Positions 54,216 to 63,984 of a DNA stretch of 64,000 nt are shown here, in pieces. Both the position numbers and the translations under genes were made by a program. Location of the stretch: positions 103,506 to 167,505 of the forward strand of contig NZ_JAHKPO010000031.1 in the NCBI RefSeq assembly GCF_018860365.1, written 5' to 3'. The DNA comes from Arenibacter algicola. Lineage in GTDB: Bacteria; Bacteroidota; Bacteroidia; Flavobacteriales; Flavobacteriaceae. How positions within the stretch are numbered: the first letter of the stretch is position 1; each line of letters opens with the position of its first letter. The notes beneath the pieces were generated by a model. The model saw only the letters and a program-made list of their open reading frames with translations, did not search any database and had not been told where the DNA came from.

Positions 54216-55550
54216 ATGAAGCGGTTGGTTGTTTTGGGAGGTGGTGAAAGTGGCGTTGGAACGGCTATTTTGGGCAAAAAGGAAGGTTTTGAAGTTTTTG
54301 TCTCCGATAAGGGGATAGTAAAGGAGGAATATAAAAAAGTTCTTGAACATTTTGAGATTGACTGGGAAGAACAGCAACATACCGAGGAAATGATTTTGAA
54401 TGCCGATCTGGTCATGAAAAGTCCCGGTATTCCGGATAAGGTTCCTTTGGTGGTAAAGCTCAAGGAAATAGGGGTTCCTGTAATTTCGGAAATCGAGTTT
54501 GCCTCAAGGTATACCAAGGCAACCATTATAGGGATAACCGGAAGCAACGGAAAGACCACCACCACAATGCTAACGAACCACATATTAAAAGAAGGTGGTT
54601 TGCATGTGGGAATGGCGGGGAATATTGGAGATAGTTATGCCAAAATGGTGGCCGAAAATGACTTTGATTTTTATGTATTGGAGATAAGTAGTTTTCAATT
54701 GGACGGGATAGTGGATTTTAAACCCCATATAGCCATCCTTACCAACATAACTCCGGATCATTTGGATAGATATGAATACAGATTTGAAAATTATATAGCG
54801 TCCAAGTTTAGGATTGCAAAGAACCAGACTAAGGAAGATTATTTAATATATGATGCCGATGATGAAGTAATAGTCCAGTGGTTGCAAAAGAACCCGGTCC
54901 AATCAAAATTATTGCCCTTTTCCATCAGTAGGAAATTGGATGAAGGGGCATATTTAGAGAATGATAAAATAATTATTAAGACACACAATAACACTATAGA
55001 AATGAGTACAGACGCTTTGGCTTTGGAAGGAAAACACAATGTAAAGAATACCATGGCTGCCACTACGGCCGCTAAACTAATTAGTATACGAAAGGAGACT
55101 ATACGCAGAAGTATAGAAAATTTTCAGGGAGCGGAGCATAGGTTGGAAAAAGTACTTAAAATTCATCATGTACAGTATATCAACGACTCCAAAGCTACCA
55201 ATGTAAATGCTACCTACTACGCCTTGGATAGTATGAAAACACCTACGGTGTGGATTGTAGGAGGGGTGGACAAAGGGAATGATTACAGGGAGTTAATGCC
55301 TTTGGTACGTGAAAAAGTAAAGGCCATTATTTGTTTGGGAACCGATAATTCCAAAATAAAGGATGCCTTTGGAAATGTAGTGGACCTGGTAGTGGAAACA
55401 TTTGCAATGGACGAGGCCGTAAAGGTGGCCTATAAGATAGCAGAACGGGGAGATACCGTATTGTTGTCACCCGCATGTGCCAGTTTTGACTTGTTCAAGA
55501 ATTATGAAGATAGGGGAAATCAGTTTAAAGAAGCAATAAAAAAATTATAA
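54216..55550 (+). CDS. murD: UDP-N-acetylmuramoylalanine-D-glutamate ligase MurD
   Basis: Adds D-Glu to UDP-MurNAc-L-Ala; 444 residues. N-terminal Rossmann-like GGGESGVGTAIL (near 7-18), ATP site GITGSNGKTTTTM (near 107-119), NDSKATNVNAT and SPACASFDLFKNYEDRG at the end. Two bases after mraY and four before ftsW. Confidence 0.97.
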   Translation: MKRLVVLGGGESGVGTAILGKKEGFEVFVSDKGIVKEEYKKVLEHFEIDWEEQQHTEEMILNADLVMKSPGIPDKVPLVVKLKEIGVPVISEIEFASRYTKATIIGITGSNGKTTTTMLTNHILKEGGLHVGMAGNIGDSYAKMVAENDFDFYVLEISSFQLDGIVDFKPHIAILTNITPDHLDRYEYRFENYIASKFRIAKNQTKEDYLIYDADDEVIVQWLQKNPVQSKLLPFSISRKLDEGAYLENDKIIIKTHNNTIEMSTDALALEGKHNVKNTMAATTAAKLISIRKETIRRSIENFQGAEHRLEKVLKIHHVQYINDSKATNVNATYYALDSMKTPTVWIVGGVDKGNDYRELMPLVREKVKAIICLGTDNSKIKDAFGNVVDLVVETFAMDEAVKVAYKIAERGDTVLLSPACASFDLFKNYEDRGNQFKEAIKKL

Positions 55551-55553
55551 AGG

Positions 55554-56747
55554 GTGTTCGGATTTTTAAACAAAATTAATGGAGATAAAGCTATTTGGGC
55601 AGTAGTAGCCCTTTTGGCCTTATTTTCGTTTTTACCTGTTTATAGTGCCAGTAGTAACCTGGTATACGTGGTAGGCAATGGTACCACTATTGGTTACCTG
55701 GTAAAGCATGCCATACTTTTGCTAATGGGATTTGGTATTATTTATGGGGTGCACCGTATTCCTACACACTTCTTCAAGGGTTTGTCCTTGATTGCAATGC
55801 CTGTGGTATTGCTTTTATTGCTCTATACACTTGCTCAAGGGCAGGTCATTGATGGGGCCAATGCCAGTAGGTGGATCCGTATTCCCATTGTTGGGTTTAC
55901 ATTTCAGACGTCCAACCTGGCAGCGGTGGTGCTAATGATCTACGTAGCTAGATATTTAACAAAAATAAAGGATAAGACTATAACCTTTAAAGAGAGTATT
56001 CTGCCACTTTGGTTGCCGGTTTTTTTGGTGATAGTACTAATACTACCTGCGAATTTTTCAACGGCCGGGATTATATTTTCCATGGTGTTATTGCTCTGTT
56101 TTATAGGGGGGTATCCCTTTAAGTATTTGTTGGGAATCGTTGGTGCGGGGATATTGAGCCTAACGCTGTTTATTTTGACGGCCAAGGCAGTGCCGGATTT
56201 ATTTCCTAACAGGGTAGATACTTGGATGAGCAGAATAGAAAGCTTTTCCAATCCTGAGGATACGGAGGCTGATTATCAAATAGAGAAGGCAAAAATAGCT
56301 ATTGCAACGGGAGGAATAGTGGGCAATGGGGCAGGAAAGAGTGTAATGAAGAATTTTTTGCCACAAAGTTCATCGGATTTTATTTATGCCATTATTGTAG
56401 AGGAGTACGGACTTTTGGGAGGCTTTGTGCTAATGTTCTTCTATTTGTTGTTGCTTTTTAGGATTGTGGTGGTGGCCAATAGCAATGACACGGTATTCGG
56501 TAAACTTTTGGTTCTGGGAGTTGGACTTCCTATAGTATTTCAGGCATTGATCAATATGGCGGTGGCCGTGGAACTTTTCCCGGTTACCGGTCAGACCTTG
56601 CCTTTGATTAGTAGTGGTGGAACCTCGAGTTGGATGACCTGTTTGGCCATAGGTATTATTCTTAGTGCAAGTAATAAACATGTGCAATCCGAATCGGATG
56701 AAATAGATGAGACCAACCCTTTAGAAGTGTTAAGTGGGCAGTTATAG
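55554..56747 (+). CDS. ftsW: Septal peptidoglycan glycosyltransferase FtsW
   Basis: SEDS-family glycan polymerase that works with FtsI at the septum; 397 residues, about ten spans. [12 protein letters not shown] near 101-112 and the C-terminal [18 protein letters not shown] (near 350) are family signatures. The long loop near 220-260 faces the periplasm. GTG start, four bases after murD; its last 14 bases overlap murG. Confidence 0.95.
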   Translation: MFGFLNKINGDKAIWAVVALLALFSFLPVYSASSNLVYVVGNGTTIGYLVKHAILLLMGFGIIYGVHRIPTHFFKGLSLIAMPVVLLLLLYTLAQGQVIDGANASRWIRIPIVGFTFQTSNLAAVVLMIYVARYLTKIKDKTITFKESILPLWLPVFLVIVLILPANFSTAGIIFSMVLLLCFIGGYPFKYLLGIVGAGILSLTLFILTAKAVPDLFPNRVDTWMSRIESFSNPEDTEADYQIEKAKIAIATGGIVGNGAGKSVMKNFLPQSSSDFIYAIIVEEYGLLGGFVLMFFYLLLLFRIVVVANSNDTVFGKLLVLGVGLPIVFQALINMAVAVELFPVTGQTLPLISSGGTSSWMTCLAIGIILSASNKHVQSESDEIDETNPLEVLSGQL

Positions 56748-57828
56748 ATTTATATTATCGGGGGGAGGCACGGGCGGACATATTTATCCTGCCATTGCCA
56801 TTGCAAATGAGTTGAAACTTAGGTATCCCGATGCTGATTTTCTGTTCGTCGGGGCAAAAGATAGAATGGAGATGGAAAAGGTGCCCCAGGCAGGGTACAA
56901 AATTGAAGGTTTGTGGATAAGTGGGTTGCAAAGGAAGCTCACTTTGAAAAATTTAATGTTTCCTTTTAAAGTGATAAGTAGTTTGATGAAATCAGCAAAC
57001 ATAGTACGGAATTTTAAACCTCATGCCGTTGTGGGTACTGGTGGCTTTGCCAGTGGTCCCCTCTTGAAGGTGGCATCGGGAAAGGGAATTCCATGTGTGT
57101 TGCAGGAACAGAATTCCTTTGCTGGTATCACCAATAAATTATTGGCGAACAAAGTAGCCAAAATATGTGTGGCCTATGATGGCATGGAGAAATTTTTTCC
57201 GAAAGATAAAATCGTAAAGACGGGTAATCCTGTACGTGGGGATTTGGTGTCATTGGTGGAAAATAAAGTAGAGGCGTTGAGCTTCTTTGGTTTGCAGGCG
57301 GGTAAAACCACATTGCTTGTCCTAGGAGGCAGTCTTGGGGCAAGAAGAGTCAATATTCTTATTGAACAAAGTTTGCCTTTTTTCAAGGAACAGGGAATTC
57401 AGGTTATTTGGCAAAGTGGTAAGCTGTATTATGAGGAATATAAGAAACATGAAAGTGCAGATGTAAAGGTAGTGGCATTTTTAAATCGGATGGATTTGGC
57501 CTATGGGGCTGCCGATATTATTATTTCCAGGGCAGGTGCAGGTTCGGTTTCTGAACTGTGCATTGTAGGCAAGCCAGTAATTTTTATCCCCTCCCCGAAC
57601 GTAGCCGAGGATCATCAAACAAAAAACGCCCAATCCTTGGTGGAAAAGGATGCGGCCATAATGATCAAGGAAAAGGAATTGGATGAAAAGTTCGGGACGG
57701 TGTTTTTGGATTTACTCAAAAATAAGGACCTGGGCAATAATTTGGGAGCCAATATCAAGAATTTGGCCATGCCAAATGCTACCAAGGAGATTGTAAATGA
57801 AATAGAAAAATTATTAGTGCAACAATAA
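56734..57828 (+). CDS. murG: UDP-N-acetylglucosamine-MurNAc-(pentapeptide) pyrophosphoryl-undecaprenol GlcNAc transferase MurG
   Basis: Makes lipid II from lipid I at the inner face of the membrane; 364 residues. The donor-binding N-terminal [15 protein letters not shown] (near 10-24), [11 protein letters not shown] near 97-107, [10 protein letters not shown] near 193-202, and [10 protein letters not shown] near 266-275 are signatures. GTG start inside the end of ftsW. Confidence 0.96.
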   Translation: MGSYRFILSGGGTGGHIYPAIAIANELKLRYPDADFLFVGAKDRMEMEKVPQAGYKIEGLWISGLQRKLTLKNLMFPFKVISSLMKSANIVRNFKPHAVVGTGGFASGPLLKVASGKGIPCVLQEQNSFAGITNKLLANKVAKICVAYDGMEKFFPKDKIVKTGNPVRGDLVSLVENKVEALSFFGLQAGKTTLLVLGGSLGARRVNILIEQSLPFFKEQGIQVIWQSGKLYYEEYKKHESADVKVVAFLNRMDLAYGAADIIISRAGAGSVSELCIVGKPVIFIPSPNVAEDHQTKNAQSLVEKDAAIMIKEKELDEKFGTVFLDLLKNKDLGNNLGANIKNLAMPNATKEIVNEIEKLLVQQ

Positions 57829-57832
57829 GAAA

Positions 57833-59194
57833 ATGGGCATAAAAGATATACATAACGTCTACTTTATAGGTATTGGAGGTATTGGTATGTCCGCCCTTGC
57901 GCGATATTTTAAATTTATAGGTAAGAATGTTGCGGGCTATGATAAGACCGAGACACCTCTTACAAAGGATTTGGTGGATTTGGGTATCCAGGTGCATTAT
58001 GAAGATGATTTGGAATTGGTGTCCAAGGTGTATTTGGATCCTGACAATACCTTAGTGGTGTATACTCCCGCCGTGCCTAATGATCATGGGGAGTATAATT
58101 ATTTCATGGACCATGGCTTTCAGGTGAAAAAGCGTTCAGAAGTATTGGGATTGATAACAAAGGATACCTTTTGTTTTGCAGTTGCCGGCACCCATGGCAA
58201 GACAACTACTTCTTGTATACTGGCTCATTTATTGAAGGAGACCGGGACTTCCATTACGGCCTTCTTGGGAGGGATTTCGGAGGATTTCAACAGTAATTTT
58301 TTGTTGGAAGGTTCAGAATATTCTGTGGTAGAGGCAGATGAATTTGACCGTTCCTTTCTTAGGTTATCGCCTAATGTGGCCTGTGTTACTTCTATGGATG
58401 CAGATCATTTGGATATATATGGCAACAGTGAGGAGCTGCAAAAGTCTTTTAGAGATTTTGTAAAACGAATAAAGCCGAATGGTAAGCTGTTTGTTCGCAA
58501 TGGTTTGGCTTTGGATGGGACAACCTACGGTATTGAGGATGGTTCCGATTATTGTATTAGAAATATTAGAATAGACCAAGGGAGCTATATTTTTGATTTG
58601 GAATCTCCGGAAGCCAATCTTAAATCCGTTAGGTTCAATAAACCGGGTAGACATAACCTGCTCAATGGTTTGGTGGCATATGCCATGGCTGTTCAGGCTG
58701 GTTCGTCTCCAGAAAGGTTGGCAGGGGCATTGGCCACTTTCAAAGGAGTTCAAAGACGTTTTTCCTACCAGATAAAAAATTCCGAATTTGTGTTTATAGA
58801 TGACTATGCACATCATCCTACAGAAATAGAGGCTGCTTTTCAGGCGGTTTCCGAAATGCATCCCGGTAAAAAGGTATTGGCTGTTTTTCAGCCGCATTTG
58901 TTTTCCAGAACAAGGGATTTTGTGGAAGAATTCGCAAAAAGTCTGTCCAATTTTCCGAGTTTGTTACTGTTGGAAATTTACCCGGCCAGGGAAAAACCAA
59001 TTGAAGGGGTTACCTCGCAATGGTTGTTGGATAAAATTACAAGCCCAAAGAAAAAATTAATTGAAAAGTCAGAGTTGATTTCTGAAATAATAGCCCAAAA
59101 CCCTGATGTTTTAATAACCTTGGGGGCTGGCGATATTGGATTGGAAGTGTCAAAAATTAAAAAGGAACTAAATCTTGTCCATAAAAAACAATAA
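57833..59194 (+). CDS. murC: UDP-N-acetylmuramate-L-alanine ligase MurC
   Basis: First ligase of the stem peptide; 453 residues. IGIGGIGMSALARYF near 13-27, ATP site AGTHGKTTTSC near 118-128, EADEFDRSFL, DDYAHHPTEI near 322-331 and QPHLFSRTRDF. Four bases after murG; ftsQ follows. Confidence 0.97.
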   Translation: MGIKDIHNVYFIGIGGIGMSALARYFKFIGKNVAGYDKTETPLTKDLVDLGIQVHYEDDLELVSKVYLDPDNTLVVYTPAVPNDHGEYNYFMDHGFQVKKRSEVLGLITKDTFCFAVAGTHGKTTTSCILAHLLKETGTSITAFLGGISEDFNSNFLLEGSEYSVVEADEFDRSFLRLSPNVACVTSMDADHLDIYGNSEELQKSFRDFVKRIKPNGKLFVRNGLALDGTTYGIEDGSDYCIRNIRIDQGSYIFDLESPEANLKSVRFNKPGRHNLLNGLVAYAMAVQAGSSPERLAGALATFKGVQRRFSYQIKNSEFVFIDDYAHHPTEIEAAFQAVSEMHPGKKVLAVFQPHLFSRTRDFVEEFAKSLSNFPSLLLLEIYPAREKPIEGVTSQWLLDKITSPKKKLIEKSELISEIIAQNPDVLITLGAGDIGLEVSKIKKELNLVHKKQ

Positions 59195-59204
59195 AATAAG
59201 AGAA

Positions 59205-59924
59205 ATGAAAATTAATTGGAATTTCATAAAGTTCGGGGCCCTGTTGCTGGTAGTTACGGGTCTTTATGCATTTTCCAGTGCTAGGAACAGGCATAAAAAA
59301 ATTGATAAAATTGAAATTAAGTTCGTCGGAGATCAGAATCTTTACATGACCCAAGAGACGGTTAATAAATTGTTAATACAAAATTCTGGAGACCTTAGAA
59401 ACCTGCCCAAAGAAGATATAGTTTTGAATACTATAGAAAAAGCTATCGAAGCTAATGAAATGGTGAAAAATGCCCAAGTTTACCTTACGGTAAACGGGGA
59501 TCTAGTGGCTAAAGTCATACAGCGTAAACCAATCGGAAGAGTTGAGGGAGTTGCAAAGTTTTATATAGATGAAGATGGGAAACGTATGCCATTTTCCAAA
59601 TATCATTCTGCGCGGGTACCAATAATTACAGGAATAGTAACCAATAAAAGTACGGAGGGAGTGTACGAAATTTTGACTTATATAAATTCTGATGAATTCT
59701 TGAGAAAGAATATAATAGGCGTTCATATTACCGAGGAGCAAAAGTATCAGTTGAAGTTTAGGATGGAGAATTTTGTAGTGGATTTGGGTCATGTGGATGA
59801 ATTGGAGAAAAAGTTCAGCAATTTCAAAGCTTTTTATACCAAAGCGAATAAGGACAAAACGTTGAACGATTATAACAGGGTGAGTTTAGAATTTAATAAC
59901 CAAGTAGTGTGCACCAAAATTTAA
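59205..59924 (+). CDS. ftsQ: Cell division protein FtsQ
   Basis: Bitopic membrane protein linking early and late divisome proteins; 239 residues from ATG 59205. One span (about 6-25), then a POTRA-like domain (KIEIKFVGDQNLYMTQETV) and the FtsQ beta region (AKVIQRKPIGRVEG). The frame is open upstream to a TTG at 59175 that would overlap murC, but the ATG begins just before the membrane anchor. It sits in the standard place before ftsA. Confidence 0.92.
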   Translation: MKINWNFIKFGALLLVVTGLYAFSSARNRHKKIDKIEIKFVGDQNLYMTQETVNKLLIQNSGDLRNLPKEDIVLNTIEKAIEANEMVKNAQVYLTVNGDLVAKVIQRKPIGRVEGVAKFYIDEDGKRMPFSKYHSARVPIITGIVTNKSTEGVYEILTYINSDEFLRKNIIGVHITEEQKYQLKFRMENFVVDLGHVDELEKKFSNFKAFYTKANKDKTLNDYNRVSLEFNNQVVCTKI

Positions 59925-59927
59925 GAT

Positions 59928-61256
59928 ATGGAACAAGGTAATTATTCAGTTGGGTTGGATATTGGAACCACCAAAATTGTCGCCATCATTGGTAAGGAAA
60001 ATGAATATGGCAAGATTGAAATCTTAGGTATTGGCAGGTCTAAAAGTTTGGGGGTACACCGCGGAGTGGTGAATAATATTACACAAACCATTAAGTCTAT
60101 CCAACAAGCTGTTGAACTGGCAGAAGGCAATTCCGGTTTAAAGATCAGCTCGGTGGTGGTAGGTATTGCAGGACAGCATATTAGAAGTTTGCAACATAGC
60201 GATTATATAACTAGGGCCAAATCTGAAGAAGTTATCAATGAGGATGACGTAGAAAAGCTTTGTAATCAGGTTTACAAATTGGTTATGCTTCCTGGGGAGG
60301 AGATTATACATGTTTTGCCACAAGAATTTAAGGTAGATGGCCAGGCGGAGATAAAACAGCCTATGGGGATGTATGGAGGAAGGCTTGAAGCTAATTTTCA
60401 CGTAGTTGTGGGGCAGGTTTCTTCTATCCGTAATGTGGGAAGATGTATAAAGAGTGCAGGTCTGGATCTTGGGAATATAACCTTGGAACCATTGGCATCT
60501 GCAAATGCAGTTTTGAGTCAGGAAGAGAAAGAGGCAGGTGTAGCACTGATCGATATAGGTGGGGGTACCACGGATTTGGCAATTTTCAAGGATGGAATTA
60601 TCCGTCATACGGCTGTAATTCCTTTTGGAGGTAATGTAATCACCGAAGATATCAAGGAAGGCTGTTCCATTATTGAAAAGCAGGCAGAACTTTTAAAGAT
60701 CAAGTTTGGTTCGGCTTGGCCGGGGGAAAACAAGGATAATGAAATTGTCTCCATACCGGGATTGAGAGGGCGTGAGCCAAAGGAAATCACTTTGAAGAAC
60801 CTTTCCAAGATCATACATGCCAGAGTGGTGGAAATCGTGGAGCAGGTTTATGTGGAGATCAAAAATTATGGGCACGACGAGCAAAAGAAAAAATTGATTG
60901 CCGGTATTGTATTGACGGGTGGTGGAAGCCAGTTAAAACATTTGAAGCAATTGGTAGAGTATATCACGGGAATGGACACTAGGATAGGCTACCCCAATGA
61001 GCATTTGGCAGGTGATTCGGACGAGGAAATAGCCAGTCCCTTATATGCAACTGCAGTAGGACTCTTGATGAATGCTGTGCAGAACAAGGCCAAAGTAAGG
61101 GAAGCGAGTCAGGAGGCTGTGGATAAGGATATGGATCATGAGGTTTTTACAGGGGAAGATCAAACCCAGACAAAAACGGCCCTAAAAAAGGAGCGGAAAT
61201 CTATTTTTGATAAATGGTCCGAGAAATTGAAGGATTTCTTGGATAATGCGGAATAG
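59928..61256 (+). CDS. ftsA: Cell division protein FtsA
   Basis: Actin-like ATPase that tethers FtsZ to the membrane; 442 residues. VGLDIGTTKIVAIIG (8-22) is phosphate 1, ALIDIGGGTTDLAIF (near 206-220) phosphate 2, and VLTGGGSQLKHL (near 327) the adenosine motif. The C-terminus has a basic amphipathic helix (KSIFDKWSEKLKDFLDN) for membrane attachment. Three bases after ftsQ. Confidence 0.96.
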   Translation: MEQGNYSVGLDIGTTKIVAIIGKENEYGKIEILGIGRSKSLGVHRGVVNNITQTIKSIQQAVELAEGNSGLKISSVVVGIAGQHIRSLQHSDYITRAKSEEVINEDDVEKLCNQVYKLVMLPGEEIIHVLPQEFKVDGQAEIKQPMGMYGGRLEANFHVVVGQVSSIRNVGRCIKSAGLDLGNITLEPLASANAVLSQEEKEAGVALIDIGGGTTDLAIFKDGIIRHTAVIPFGGNVITEDIKEGCSIIEKQAELLKIKFGSAWPGENKDNEIVSIPGLRGREPKEITLKNLSKIIHARVVEIVEQVYVEIKNYGHDEQKKKLIAGIVLTGGGSQLKHLKQLVEYITGMDTRIGYPNEHLAGDSDEEIASPLYATAVGLLMNAVQNKAKVREASQEAVDKDMDHEVFTGEDQTQTKTALKKERKSIFDKWSEKLKDFLDNAE

Positions 61257-61300
61257 ATCATAAAATAAGAAAAGTATAGTAAACCAGTAAAATAAAAAAT

Positions 61301-63226
61301 ATGAGCAAGAACACTGAATTTGAAAGTATATCCTTTGATTTACCCAAAAATCAGAGTAACGTAATTAAAGTCATAGGTGTTGGCGGTGGCGGTAGTAACG
61401 CCATTAATCACATGTTCCAGGCCGGTATCAATGGCGTGGATTTTGTGATTTGCAATACCGATTCGCAAGCACTTCAAAATAGTCCCGTGCCCAATAAGAT
61501 ACAATTGGGAGTTTCGTTGACTGAAGGATTGGGCGCTGGTGCCAATCCTGAAGTGGGGGAACAGGCCGCTATTGAAAGTATGGAAGAGATCAAGCAAATG
61601 CTTGATACTACCACAAAGATGATCTTTATTACTGCCGGTATGGGCGGGGGAACAGGTACTGGTGCTGCCCCTGTCATTGCAAAAATGGCAAAGGAAATGG
61701 ATGTTCTTACAGTGGGGATCGTTACCATGCCCTTTCAATTTGAAGGTAAAATGCGTTGCCAACAGGCTCAGTTGGGAATAGAAAAATTACGTGCCAATGT
61801 AGATTCCTTGATTGTTATCAATAACAATAAATTAAGGGAAGTATATGGCAATTTGGGATTCAAAGCTGGTTTTTCCAAAGCAGATGAAGTGTTGGCCACT
61901 GCCGCTCGTGGTATTGCAGAAGTTATTACACATCACTATACTCAGAACATAGATTTACGTGACGCCAAGACTGTATTGAGCAGTAGTGGAACGGCTATAA
62001 TGGGATCGGCGATATCTTCGGGTTCTTCTAGGGCGCATGAGGCCATAATGAAGGCTTTGGATTCCCCTTTACTAAACGACAACAAAATTACTGGGGCAAA
62101 GAATGTGCTTTTACTTATCGTTTCCGGTTCCCAGGAAATTACGATAGATGAAATAGGTGAGATTAATGACCATATTCAAAATGAGGCCGGTTTTGGGGCC
62201 AATATCATTATGGGGGTCGGTGAAGATGAGGGACTGGGCGAGGCAATCGCAGTTACGGTTATAGCCACGGGTTTTAATATAGATCAACAGGATGATATAG
62301 TAAATACGGAATCCAAAAAAATCATTCATACGTTAGAAGATGAGCAACGTGCGGAGCACAACCTTACTCCAAAGAATGTTGTTCACCAGTTGGTCGAAGA
62401 AGAGGAAATTAAGGCGACTCCGGTTAAGCACAACCCTGTGCAAGAGGAGCCAAAAATGGATTTGATACCTACCACTAATTTTATTAGGAATTTTAATGTT
62501 TTCTATGAAGAAGTAGTTGCGGAAAATGTTCAGGACGATTTTATCATTATAAATGCTTCGGACGAGATCAAGGATATAGAAGTAGTGGATCCACGGGTAG
62601 TATCCAACAAGTTGGAGGAGGAAGATCAATTTGCATTTAGTTTTGATATGCCTTTGGCCAAAAAACCAGTAGAAGAGGAAGAGGAGGCACAACACATTAT
62701 TACATTCGATTTGGATGAAGAGGTAAGGGATTTTGAGGTGAAAGATCACGTAGAAGTAATTCCTGTCCTTGAATACAATAAGAATGGGGAAAAGCGCTAT
62801 AGTCTGGACGATTATATGGAGTTGGAAAAGAAACTTACTGGAGCCAAATCCAAGGCTGAGGAGTTTGAGCCCCGCATTGTTGAAGACGAGTTGATATTTG
62901 AAAAGCGTACCATTGCAAAGCAGGAACCGATCCAGCAGAGGGTGAATGTGGAGGATGAAGATCCTGTTAATACCCCAATTGAAATCCTGTTAAAGGAACG
63001 CGCAGACGAACGTAGAAGAAAACTAAAGGATTTTAATTATAAATTCCAGAATAGCCTTAGCAATTTGGACGAAATATCCAAGCAGCCGGCTTATAAGAGA
63101 CAAGGGATAAACTTAAGTGAAAGCCCTAAGGAAAATAAAGTTTCCAGAACTAGCTTAAGTGAGGATAGTAATGACGATATCCAATTACGTTCCAATAACT
63201 CTTATTTACATGACAATGTAGACTAG
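61301..63226 (+). CDS. ftsZ: Cell division protein FtsZ with long acidic C-terminal linker
   Basis: Tubulin-like GTPase that forms the Z ring; 641 residues, against 383 in E. coli. The GTPase core (about 18-330) has GVGGGGSNAINHM and the tubulin signature GGGTGTGAAPVIA (near 111-123); the T7 loop reads NIDLRDAKTVL. From about 340 to 600 is a long acidic, probably disordered, linker. The end (SNNSYLHDNVD) does not look like the canonical IPxFLR peptide. Last gene of the dcw cluster, closed by a terminator. Confidence 0.96.
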   Translation: MSKNTEFESISFDLPKNQSNVIKVIGVGGGGSNAINHMFQAGINGVDFVICNTDSQALQNSPVPNKIQLGVSLTEGLGAGANPEVGEQAAIESMEEIKQMLDTTTKMIFITAGMGGGTGTGAAPVIAKMAKEMDVLTVGIVTMPFQFEGKMRCQQAQLGIEKLRANVDSLIVINNNKLREVYGNLGFKAGFSKADEVLATAARGIAEVITHHYTQNIDLRDAKTVLSSSGTAIMGSAISSGSSRAHEAIMKALDSPLLNDNKITGAKNVLLLIVSGSQEITIDEIGEINDHIQNEAGFGANIIMGVGEDEGLGEAIAVTVIATGFNIDQQDDIVNTESKKIIHTLEDEQRAEHNLTPKNVVHQLVEEEEIKATPVKHNPVQEEPKMDLIPTTNFIRNFNVFYEEVVAENVQDDFIIINASDEIKDIEVVDPRVVSNKLEEEDQFAFSFDMPLAKKPVEEEEEAQHIITFDLDEEVRDFEVKDHVEVIPVLEYNKNGEKRYSLDDYMELEKKLTGAKSKAEEFEPRIVEDELIFEKRTIAKQEPIQQRVNVEDEDPVNTPIEILLKERADERRRKLKDFNYKFQNSLSNLDEISKQPAYKRQGINLSESPKENKVSRTSLSEDSNDDIQLRSNNSYLHDNVD

Positions 63227-63260
63227 TGCTGTTCACAGAACTATAAATACTAAAGTTTAG

Positions 63261-63296
63261 ACCCGAAAATAGCTTTTATTTTCGGGTTTATTTTTA
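63261..63296 (+). terminator. Intrinsic terminator after ftsZ
   Basis: ACCCGAAAAT (63261-63270) pairs with ATTTTCGGGT (63278-63287) around a seven-base loop, followed by TTTATTTTT. It ends the dcw transcript 34 bases after the ftsZ stop. Confidence 0.9.
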
Positions 63297-63320
63297 TCTT
63301 CGCAGGGCTAAAAAAAAGAT

Positions 63321-63770
63321 ATGGGTTTACAGCAGAGGGTAATGGAAGATATGAAGGCGGCAATGAGGGCCAAGGACACCGTGGCATTGGAGTCGTTACG
63401 AGCTATAAAATCAGCCTTATTGTTGGCACAGACCGAAACAGGTCCGGGAACGGAACTGTCCGAAGAAGATGAAGTAAAGCTGGTTCAAAAATTAGTAAAG
63501 CAACGCAAGGATAGCGCGGCCATCTATAAAGAGCAGGGGCGTGAGGATCTGGCAGAGCCAGAATTGGCACAGGCCTTGATCATCGAAAAATTCCTTCCAG
63601 AGCAATTGACCGAGGAAGAGATAGAAAAGGTAGTGGTACAGACTATAGATGCCGTTGGGGCATCAGGGATGAAGGATATGGGCAAGGTAATGGGGATCGT
63701 ATCCCAGGAATTGGCCGGACAGGCAGATGGGAAGACGATATCTACTATTGTAAAAAAGAATTTAATTTAA
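63321..63770 (+). CDS. GatB/YqeY domain-containing protein
   Basis: A 149-residue protein equal to the tail domain of GatB, the tRNA-binding part of the amidotransferase, without the catalytic part. MKAAMRAKDTVALESLRAIKSAL (quoted in part) near 10-32 and the end VSQELAGQADGKTISTIVKKNL are typical of YqeY. It probably binds tRNA; the function is unknown. It lies directly after the ftsZ terminator. Confidence 0.93.
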   Translation: MGLQQRVMEDMKAAMRAKDTVALESLRAIKSALLLAQTETGPGTELSEEDEVKLVQKLVKQRKDSAAIYKEQGREDLAEPELAQALIIEKFLPEQLTEEEIEKVVVQTIDAVGASGMKDMGKVMGIVSQELAGQADGKTISTIVKKNLI

Positions 63771-63847
63771 ATGTAGGCAGTTGCAGTGGGCAGTATTTTT
63801 AATATAATGGACCGCTTACTGCTGCTGTCGACCGAGAACTAAATAAT

Positions 63848-63921
63848 GGCCCCGTGGCGCAACTGAATAGCGCATCAGATTTCGGCTCTGAGGGTTGGGG
63901 GTTTGAATCCCTCCGGGGTCA
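63848..63921 (+). tRNA. tRNA-Arg (anticodon UCG)
   Basis: A 74-base cloverleaf without encoded CCA. Acceptor GGCCCCG/CGGGGTC (one G-U), D stem GCGC/GCGC, anticodon stem TCAGA/TCTGA with loop TTTCGGC, giving UCG, and T stem GGGGG/CCCTC with loop TTTGAAT; discriminator A. D loop AACTGAATA and T loop TTTGAAT differ from the usual AGCTGGATA and TTCGAAT at linked positions (15 with 48, 19 with 56). Confidence 0.95.
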
Positions 63922-63949
63922 CGGATAAACCACAAAAAAGTGGTTGTGC

Positions 63950-63984
63950 AAGCGAGCTTCAAAAATGAAGCTCGCTTCTTTTTT
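63950..63984 (+). terminator. Intrinsic terminator after tRNA-Arg
   Basis: AAGCGAGCTTC (63950-63960) pairs with GAAGCTCGCTT (63967-63977) around AAAAAT, followed by CTTTTTT. It lies 28 bases after the tRNA. Confidence 0.92.

Noticed and set aside
58364..58897. 177-codon open frame on the minus strand inside murC
   Set aside because: Antisense to conserved murC sequence; no start context or family features.
60138..60608. 156-codon open frame on the minus strand inside ftsA
   Set aside because: Shadow of ftsA; low-complexity translation.
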